In this document: positions 54,606 through 61,172 of the stretch, one piece after another
Position numbering within the stretch: position 1 is the first letter of the stretch
How the letters are laid out: every line of letters starts with the position of its first letter
From: Elusimicrobiaceae bacterium
GTDB lineage: Bacteria > Elusimicrobiota > Elusimicrobia > Elusimicrobiales > Elusimicrobiaceae
Assembly (NCBI GenBank): GCA_017961585.1
Contig: JAGCWX010000016.1
Location: 19,483 to 83,482, forward strand
Direction of reading: 5' to 3'
Length of the DNA: 64,000 nucleotides
The notes under the pieces: model-generated
Seen by the model: the letters and a program-made list of their open reading frames with translations, nothing else
What the model was told of the DNA's origin: nothing
The model's database searches: none
Made by a program: the position numbers and the translations under genes

Positions 54606-55011
54606 GAATTTTCCAAGACAACTTCTTACCCAACCCCTTCAGCATAAAAAGGGAATACTTACCACAAATCCAAAAAACACGCCAAAAACCGCATGCTGAA
54701 AGTCGTTCATAAAAAAATCCCCGTCGGAGTTAAACTCTAACGGGGATATATGCTGAAAATCAAAAACTAAGATACGGTGCTTCCAGTTTCCCTAGCACTA
54801 TGCTGATTCTACAAACAGGCTGAAAACAGGCAGAAAATGGCTGTTTTTCTTTCCAAAGCGGCAATGAAGCGGTAAAAACTGACAATTTTTCAAAGCGACT
54901 GAAAAGCGACTAAAAACGGAAAAATTTTTTCAAAGCGGCGAGAATTGTTTTCAAACAGGTGACAAACAGGCGAGAAATGCTGTTTTTCAAAGTTAAAATC
55001 AAAATAAATGC
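54606..55011. repeat. Gene-free stretch with mirrored doublet repeats and two hairpins
   Basis: No protein gene fits here. Four 20-bp doublets of a CAAAnnGGc-like 8-mer lie at 54812-54831, 54854-54873, 54891-54910 and 54952-54971, plus a single unit at 54931. The outer two use CAAACAGG, the inner ones CAAAGCG, so the order is mirrored. Each outer doublet runs into a hairpin ending CTGTTTTTC (54822-54849 and 54964-54989). A minus-facing terminator closes the left side. Possibly a small RNA gene or decayed element. Confidence 0.5.
54711..54747 (-). terminator. Minus-strand-facing intrinsic terminator without a known gene
   Basis: ATCCCCGT (54717-54724) pairs with ACGGGGAT (54740-54747), with an inner GAGT/ACTC stem. 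The T-run (seven T, from 54717 downward) exists only when read on the minus strand, where no protein gene lies upstream. Confidence 0.65.
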
Positions 55012-55040
55012 TTGACAAATAAAAAGTTTCTTAGTAAACT
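55012..55040 (+). promoter_or_regulatory. marR operon promoter with internal dyad operator
   Basis: TTGACA (55012-55017), 17-nt spacer, TAAACT (55035-55040). The dyad AGTTT-N6-AAACT (55025-55029 and 55036-55040) overlaps spacer and -10, a fitting site for MarR autorepression. The -10 ends 6 nt before the ATG, so the mRNA is leaderless. Confidence 0.7.
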
Positions 55041-55046
55041 ATTTAT

Positions 55047-55535
55047 ATGAAAAGTATAAATCTAGATCCTAGTTTTTACGCAATAGACCCCTCTAAGGGG
55101 CGTAAATACGAAAGTATCGCTTATGTATTTGCTTTATTATACAATGTGCTGCAATCGCGTGTAGAACATTATTTGCAACCGTACAACTTATCTGTTGTGC
55201 ACTTCAACTTGTTATTGTTGGCGGCATATCTTAACCGGGGGCGCGGTATCAGCCAGGTAGAAATCTCCAAACACTTAATTGTTTCAGCCAGCAATATTAC
55301 CAAATTGGTAGAAAAATCAGTTCATGCCGGTTGGATTACACGCCAAACTAACCCGCAAAGCCGCCGCGAAAATATCATTTGCATTACTCCCAAAGGGCAA
55401 GATTTGATTGATGAAATATGGCCGGGATATGACGAACTAATGCGCGGTTTGACGGAGAAAATTCCGGAGGCAGATCGTCCCCAGTTGGAACGGATTTTGA
55501 ATAATTGGTTTGCATCTTTGCAACAGGAGAAATAA
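55047..55535 (+). CDS. MarR-family transcriptional regulator
   Basis: A 162-residue winged-helix regulator. The recognition region reads ISQVEISKHLIVSASNITKLVEKSVHAGWI (split across helices at about 75-103) and the wing is RQTNPQSRRENIICITPKGQDLI. It is the first gene of a run with the lipid genes that follow 1 nt later, so it most likely represses its own operon in response to a lipophilic or phenolic ligand. The ligand is not visible. Confidence 0.9.
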   Translation: MKSINLDPSFYAIDPSKGRKYESIAYVFALLYNVLQSRVEHYLQPYNLSVVHFNLLLLAAYLNRGRGISQVEISKHLIVSASNITKLVEKSVHAGWITRQTNPQSRRENIICITPKGQDLIDEIWPGYDELMRGLTEKIPEADRPQLERILNNWFASLQQEK

Positions 55536-55536
55536 T

Positions 55537-58500
55537 ATGTTATCCCTACTTAAAACTTTCTTTAACCGTTCGTTTTTTGCGTTATTTTGTACGCAGTATT
55601 TAGGAGCATTCAACGATAATTTCTTCCGCACGGCTATGGCTACTTTCATTATGTACAAAGTAACCAGTATGACTCCGGGGAATAAGTCTGTTATTGTTTC
55701 TTTGGCGGTGGCATTATTTATGTTACCGTTTTTCTTGTTTTCGGCGTTGGCCGGGGAACTAGCGGATAAATTTCGCAAAGATATTTTGGTAAAAGCTACG
55801 AAGGGTTTGGAAGTGATCGTTGTTTTACTGGCGGGAGCCGGCTTTTTAACCACAAACGTACCCTTGTTATTATTCGTTCTATTTTTAATGGGCACGCAGT
55901 CGGCTTTCTTTGGTCCTGTTAAATACAGTATTTTACCTGATATTTTGGATGAAAAACAGCTCATTGCCGGTAACGGTATTATTGAAGCCGGTACGTATGG
56001 GGCCATTTTACAAGGTACGATTTTCGGCGGGATTGTCATTATGGCCAATGAATACCTATTGCCCGGTGCTATTTTGGGGGTAGCGATGGTGGGGCTTGCG
56101 GCCAGTTTGTTTATCCCGGCCCAAAAACCAGCGAACCCGAATTTAAAGGTAGATAAAAATTTCCTACGAAGTACGTGGAAAAATATGGCGTTTGCCAAAC
56201 AAAATCATGATATTTTTCTATGTATTTTGGGTATATCTTGGTTTTGGTTGTTGGGCACGGCACTTATTGCCCAAATGCCGTCTTTGGCACACGATATTTT
56301 TAATGGTACCCCGGGGCTCTTTACCTTCTTACTTACGCTTTTCTCTTGTGGGATTGGGCTAGGGTCTTTGCTCTGCCAATTTTTAGTGAAAGGCGAAATT
56401 ACCAGTAAGTACGTGCCAGTCAGTGCCATCATTATGACGGTGTTTTTGGCTGATTTGGCGTGTGCTACTTCGGGGTATGTGCCATCGGTTTCTGCCGTAG
56501 ATTATAAGGCATTTTTGATGACATTTGCAGGCAAACGCATTACACTGGATTTACTCGGTTTTGCGGTATGTGGTGGCTTATATATTGTACCGCTTAATGC
56601 TATGTTGCAATACTTGGCTACGGGGGACACTCGTTCCCGTGTGATTGCTACCAATAACATTATCAATGCGCTGTTTATGGTGGCGGGAAGCGGATTTTGT
56701 GCGCTTTTACTAGCTTGGCATTTTACGATACCGGCCGTCTTTGGCATCATTGCCTTTTTGAACGCATTAGCTGCCATTTATATCTGTGGCTTATTACCGC
56801 AGCATATTATTCGTATGGTTTTAACACGGATACTTAATTTTGTATATGGGGTCAAGATAAACGGCTTGGAAAATTGGAAAAATCTAAAAGGCAACGTGCT
56901 TATTATTGCCAACCACACCTCATTTTTAGACGCGGTCTTGTTGTGGGTATACTTGCCGGATAATTTGTATTTTGCTATTGACACGTATGTCAGTCAAAAG
57001 TGGTGGGTCAAACCTTTCTTACATCTCGTCAAATACTTTCCGATTGACCCCACCAACCCAATGGCGGTGAAGTCCATTATTGAAGAAGTAAAATCAGGTA
57101 AGCCGGTTGTTATTTTCCCGGAAGGACGTATTACCACCACGGGGGGGCTGATGAAAATTTATCCCGGCCCGGCCATGATTGCAGATAAGAGCAATGCGCA
57201 ACTCTTGCCGGTATATTTGGAAGGCAGTCAATATTCGCTATTTTCTCGTTTCGGTACGCAATTCAAAACGCGTCCGCACAGTAAAATTACCATTACGATT
57301 CAAGCCCCTACCACGCTTAAAATGGATGCAACGCTTACCGGCAAGGCTCGTCGTTTAGCTGCCGCCCGCAGTTTGTATGATTTGATGGTAAATATGAAAT
57401 ACGAGGCCGGGAACTTGCAGGAAACGTTGTTTGATTCCTTACTTGATGCGTATAATCTGGTGGGACGCAGACACCGTGTAATTAACGATGTTACACGCAA
57501 ACCGCTCAATTTCGGTCAATTTCTAACGGCTGTGTTTGTGCTTGGAAAGAAAATCACCAAACACCAAGAACCGGGAACAAAAGCCGGATTTTTGCTCCCC
57601 AACATGACGGCGAGTGTGGTGACATTCTTTGGGATGCGAGCGTTTAATATTACGCCGTGCATGCTCAATTTTTCCATTGGTACAAAGAATATGCTTGCTT
57701 GTTGTAAAACGGCTCAAATTAAAACCATTTTTACGTCCAAAATGTTCTTAAAACAAGGCGGACTATTGGACGTTGCAGCCGCCCTTAAAAAAGCCGGGTT
57801 GAAACTGATTTATTTGGAGGATTTGAAAAAGGAAATTACCCTTTGGGATAAATTGGTTGGTTTTGTGGCGTCCTATTTCCCGCGTCGGTATTACAAAATG
57901 GTGCGTGGCAATGTAAGTTCCAAAGACCCGGCAGTAGTCCTGTTTACTTCCGGCAGCGAAGGTACCCCCAAAGGGGTGGTACTCAGCCACGAAAATTTGC
58001 AAGCCAATGTGCTCCAAGTACATAGCGTATTGGATTTTGGCCTGAAAAACCGTGTGTTTAATGCGATGCCAATTTTCCATTCGTTCGGGCTTACCGGCGG
58101 ACTTTTAATGCCGTTATTATCGGGCGTGCCGGTGTTCTGTTATCCGTCCCCGTTGCACTACCGTATCGTGCCGGAAATGATTTACAACCGCAACGCCACC
58201 ATTATTTTTGGTACAGATACGTTCTTTAACGGTTATGCCAAAATGGCGCATCCGTACGATTTATACTCGGTCAAATTAGCAGTGGTAGGGGCGGAAAAAC
58301 TCAAAGAAGAAACCATCCGCAAATACTACGACCAGTTCGGCTTGCGTATCATGGAAGGGTACGGCGCAACCGAAACCGCCCCCGTGATGGCCGTCAATAC
58401 GCCCATGCACTTTAAGCGGGGCAGTGTGGGCCGTTTCGTGCCGGGCATTGAATATAAGTTGGAAAAAATCCCCGGTGTAGAAGAAGGAGGCAAATTGTGG

Positions 58501-58947
58501 GTGAAAGGCGCCAACATTATGGCCGGATATTTGCGTGAGAGTAACCCCGGCGTATTGGAACCGCCGCAAGACGGGTGGTATGATACCGGCGATATTGTGC
58601 GCGTAGACGAAGACGGCTTTGTGTTTATTTTAGGCCGCGCTAAACGCTTTGCCAAAATTGCGGGCGAAATGATTTCCTTAACCGCTGTTGAAACAGAAAT
58701 CAATGCGCTGTGGCCTAATAAAATGCACGCGGTAGTCAATATCCCCGACGAGAAGAAAGGTGAACAATTGGTACTGTTTACCACGGAACCGGCGGCCGAA
58801 CGCGGTGCATTACTGACCGCTTTCAAAGAAAAAGGCCTTAGTGAGTTGGCCGTACCCAAAACGATTCGTATAGTGGAAGAAATTCCTCTTATGGGTACAG
58901 GCAAAGTAGATTACGTTAAACTCAAAGAAATGACTCTGAACCGTTAG
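55537..58947 (+). CDS. LplT-PlsC-acyl-ACP synthetase trifunctional fusion (Aas-like)
   Basis: A 1136-residue protein with three parts. An MFS transporter like the lysophospholipid flippase LplT (about 1-405) comes first. A PlsC acyltransferase follows, with NHTSFLDA (His460, Asp465) and FPEGR (527-531). The C-terminal AMP-binding acyl-ACP/CoA synthetase has TSGSEGTPKG (804-813), EGYGATETAP and WYDTGDIV. This matches Aas fused to LplT, which imports lysophospholipid and reacylates it. AGGAG serves the ATG at 55537, inside nothing else; a 55510 start would overlap marR. Confidence 0.9.
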   Translation: MLSLLKTFFNRSFFALFCTQYLGAFNDNFFRTAMATFIMYKVTSMTPGNKSVIVSLAVALFMLPFFLFSALAGELADKFRKDILVKATKGLEVIVVLLAGAGFLTTNVPLLLFVLFLMGTQSAFFGPVKYSILPDILDEKQLIAGNGIIEAGTYGAILQGTIFGGIVIMANEYLLPGAILGVAMVGLAASLFIPAQKPANPNLKVDKNFLRSTWKNMAFAKQNHDIFLCILGISWFWLLGTALIAQMPSLAHDIFNGTPGLFTFLLTLFSCGIGLGSLLCQFLVKGEITSKYVPVSAIIMTVFLADLACATSGYVPSVSAVDYKAFLMTFAGKRITLDLLGFAVCGGLYIVPLNAMLQYLATGDTRSRVIATNNIINALFMVAGSGFCALLLAWHFTIPAVFGIIAFLNALAAIYICGLLPQHIIRMVLTRILNFVYGVKINGLENWKNLKGNVLIIANHTSFLDAVLLWVYLPDNLYFAIDTYVSQKWWVKPFLHLVKYFPIDPTNPMAVKSIIEEVKSGKPVVIFPEGRITTTGGLMKIYPGPAMIADKSNAQLLPVYLEGSQYSLFSRFGTQFKTRPHSKITITIQAPTTLKMDATLTGKARRLAAARSLYDLMVNMKYEAGNLQETLFDSLLDAYNLVGRRHRVINDVTRKPLNFGQFLTAVFVLGKKITKHQEPGTKAGFLLPNMTASVVTFFGMRAFNITPCMLNFSIGTKNMLACCKTAQIKTIFTSKMFLKQGGLLDVAAALKKAGLKLIYLEDLKKEITLWDKLVGFVASYFPRRYYKMVRGNVSSKDPAVVLFTSGSEGTPKGVVLSHENLQANVLQVHSVLDFGLKNRVFNAMPIFHSFGLTGGLLMPLLSGVPVFCYPSPLHYRIVPEMIYNRNATIIFGTDTFFNGYAKMAHPYDLYSVKLAVVGAEKLKEETIRKYYDQFGLRIMEGYGATETAPVMAVNTPMHFKRGSVGRFVPGIEYKLEKIPGVEEGGKLWVKGANIMAGYLRESNPGVLEPPQDGWYDTGDIVRVDEDGFVFILGRAKRFAKIAGEMISLTAVETEINALWPNKMHAVVNIPDEKKGEQLVLFTTEPAAERGALLTAFKEKGLSELAVPKTIRIVEEIPLMGTGKVDYVKLKEMTLNR

Positions 58948-58960
58948 AAGTGAGCGGATT

Positions 58961-60034
58961 ATGTTGCTTAATATCTTAATTTGCGTAATTGTTGGATATA
59001 TGTTTGGCTGTTTGAATATGGCGTATTATTACGCTAAATTTAAGGGAGACAATATCTTCACTTTAGGCAGTGGCAATGCCGGAGCAACCAATGTTGCCCG
59101 ATATTATGGCTTAAAAACAGGGGTCATGATCGGCGTATTGGACGGGCTAAAAATGATACTGCCACTTGTCCTAGTACATGAGCTGTTTTCTTCGTCTGAT
59201 TTGCTCTTAGGAATTACGATTGTAAGTTGCGTAGCAGGGCATATTTTCCCGTTCCAGTTGGGATTTTGCGGCGGCAAAGGGGCCTCGTGCCTGCTGGTAG
59301 CCGGGGTCTATTTATTGCCTTGGGCAGTTATTGCAGAATTTGCGGCCTTATTTTTGATTTTGTGGCTGGCATTGAGAAATTATAAAAAGGCAGCCTTTGC
59401 GACGATGTTTTGTTCTTTGCCGGTACTTTGGTTTTATATGTCCGTTACCTTGTGGATTTGCTGGGTTGTAGCCGTTTGGCTAGTGGTGTATAGTCACCAA
59501 CCTAAAAAAATTAAATTTAAAGTGGCTAAAAATTCGGACGAATTTGACCAAATAGCTCGGCTTAATTATCAAACATTTGTAGAGGAAATTCCGCAGCATG
59601 CAACAAACCAAAAGCATAGTTTGACGGATAAAATGCACGATAAGAATAGATACATCATTGCCAAAAAAGGCGGGCAGGTAATTGGGATGGTAGCATTAAA
59701 TGAAAAAAGGCCCTTTTCCTTGGATCAAAAAATCCCTAATTTAGATGATTATATTCCACCTCATTATACCCGCTTGTGTGAAGTGCGCTTGCTAAGTATT
59801 AAGTCCCAGTTTAGAAAAGGGAAAATCTTGGCGGGGCTCATTAAGGCAATTTGTAAATATGTGTTAAAAAATGACGTAGAGTGTTTGCTAATATCGGGTA
59901 CTACCCGGGAACTGAAAATGTATCGTTCTTTTGGGTTTAAACCGTTTTATCAGTTAGTAGGCAAAGGAGGAGCATGGTATCAACCCATGATGTTGGAAAT
60001 AACCCCTGAGGAGACAGACAAATGGAATCATTAA
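58961..60034 (+). CDS. PlsY-like acyltransferase fused to a GNAT N-acyltransferase domain
   Basis: A 357-residue fusion. Residues 1-180 form a polytopic PlsY-like domain with GSGNAGATNVAR (36-47), GHIFPF (93-98) and GGKGAS (104-109), the motifs that bind glycerol-3-phosphate and acyl phosphate. Residues about 186-350 form a soluble GNAT domain: IIAKKGGQVIGMVAL, CEVRLLSIKSQFRKGK and YRSFGFKPF, closest in layout to autoinducer-synthase or N-acyl amino acid synthase (FeeM-like) folds. I know no standard PlsY-GNAT fusion. It follows the Aas gene by 13 nt and overlaps the aminotransferase by 13 nt. Product unknown. Confidence 0.78.
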   Translation: MLLNILICVIVGYMFGCLNMAYYYAKFKGDNIFTLGSGNAGATNVARYYGLKTGVMIGVLDGLKMILPLVLVHELFSSSDLLLGITIVSCVAGHIFPFQLGFCGGKGASCLLVAGVYLLPWAVIAEFAALFLILWLALRNYKKAAFATMFCSLPVLWFYMSVTLWICWVVAVWLVVYSHQPKKIKFKVAKNSDEFDQIARLNYQTFVEEIPQHATNQKHSLTDKMHDKNRYIIAKKGGQVIGMVALNEKRPFSLDQKIPNLDDYIPPHYTRLCEVRLLSIKSQFRKGKILAGLIKAICKYVLKNDVECLLISGTTRELKMYRSFGFKPFYQLVGKGGAWYQPMMLEITPEETDKWNH

Positions 60035-61113
60035 GTTTTTTACCAGGCCCGGTCAGACTGCACCCGGATATTTTTAAAGATTTGGCCACGTTTCCGTTAT
60101 CACACCGAACAGAAGAATTTAAACAGATTTTTCACGATACGTGTAGTAGATTATCCTACCTAACAAAGGCCAAACATACGGCACTTCTTATGGGAAGCGG
60201 AACTTTGGCCAATGAAGTGATTGCTGCCCAATTATCCACATTGAAAGGTAAAGGATTAATCCTTAGTAACGGCGAATTTGGGGATCGTTTGGTGGAACAG
60301 GCTTCTCGTTTTTCACTAGATTTTGAGCACATGTCTTTTGCCTGGGGAGACGGTTTTAATTACCCACAAGTAGCGGACTATATTTTGCAACATAAACCAT
60401 CCTGGGTATGGTTTGTACACGTGGAAACTTCTACCGGAATTTTGAACGATTTACCGCAACTACTCCAAATTTGTAAACAAACTGGTACAAAGGTGTGCGT
60501 GGACTGTATGAGTTCCATTGGCAATATGCCGTTGGATTTGTCCGAAGTATATTTGGCGGCGGCTTCCAGTGGCAAAGGGCTGGCTGGTTTTAATGGGATT
60601 GCCCTCGTGTTTAGTAATCATATTCCGGCGGTGCAACGTAACTTGCCGAAATATTTAGATTTGGGCTATTACTATATCAAAGATAAGATCCCGTTTACAT
60701 TTTCGTACAATTTGCTATTTGCTTTGCATGAGGAATTAAAACGAATGTGTTTAGAAGAACGATTTAATGAGACAGCTCGTATTGCCGAGGAGTTTGCCCA
60801 TTTACTAGGACGTTGCTCCGTACCGGTGTTAGGGAAAAAACAAGACCGCGTAAATTTCATTTTTACATTGATTTTTAAGAACCCAAACGAATCTACTCGT
60901 TTCGGCAATTTTTGTGCCCAGCATCACATTGCAGTTCATTATAAAAACGATTATTTGAAGACCCGTAACTGGATACAAATCGTTTTTATGGGTCATCACT
61001 CTTTAGAAACTAGTCGCAGTTTATTTACTACGTTTTTGCTTTGGCACAATGAAAAACGAGGTATTTCCAATCGTTCCTTAGAAGAATTTCCTCAAATGGT
61101 GTGTTGCAAATAG
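60022..61113 (+). CDS. Class V aminotransferase (PLP-dependent)
   Basis: A 363-residue fold-type I enzyme of the serine-pyruvate/alanine-glyoxylate or 2-aminoethylphosphonate transaminase group. It starts with FLPGPVRLHPDI, has LLMGSGTLANEV for cofactor phosphate, VHVETSTGILND, VCVDCMSSIG, and the PLP lysine in SSGKGLAGFNG (Lys185). Since the gene overlaps the PlsY-GNAT frame, it should supply or alter an amino compound in the same pathway. Its amino acceptor cannot be read from sequence. Confidence 0.87.
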   Translation: MESLSFLPGPVRLHPDIFKDLATFPLSHRTEEFKQIFHDTCSRLSYLTKAKHTALLMGSGTLANEVIAAQLSTLKGKGLILSNGEFGDRLVEQASRFSLDFEHMSFAWGDGFNYPQVADYILQHKPSWVWFVHVETSTGILNDLPQLLQICKQTGTKVCVDCMSSIGNMPLDLSEVYLAAASSGKGLAGFNGIALVFSNHIPAVQRNLPKYLDLGYYYIKDKIPFTFSYNLLFALHEELKRMCLEERFNETARIAEEFAHLLGRCSVPVLGKKQDRVNFIFTLIFKNPNESTRFGNFCAQHHIAVHYKNDYLKTRNWIQIVFMGHHSLETSRSLFTTFLLWHNEKRGISNRSLEEFPQMVCCK

Positions 61114-61127
61114 TTCAAAAGATGAAT

Positions 61128-61159
61128 AAAGATAGGCCTCCAATCGGAGGCCTATCTTT
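61128..61159. terminator. Bidirectional intrinsic terminator
   Basis: AAAGATAGGCCTCC (61128-61141) pairs with GGAGGCCTATCTTT (61146-61159) around AATC; ends the lipid operon and the convergent DUF2339 gene. Confidence 0.94.
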
Positions 61160-61172
61160 ATATCCGGATTAA

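Noticed and set aside
54812..54971. CRISPR array
   Set aside because: The repeated units are short, degenerate doublets in mirrored order with no uniform repeat-spacer spacing, and no cas genes are present.
53727..55011. Mobile element carrying the ankyrin gene
   Set aside because: Base composition is AT-rich, but no transposase, integrase, target-site duplication or attachment site is seen.
55437..56198. A 253-codon frame on the minus strand
   Set aside because: Antisense to the Aas-like fusion and the end of marR, low complexity, no homology.
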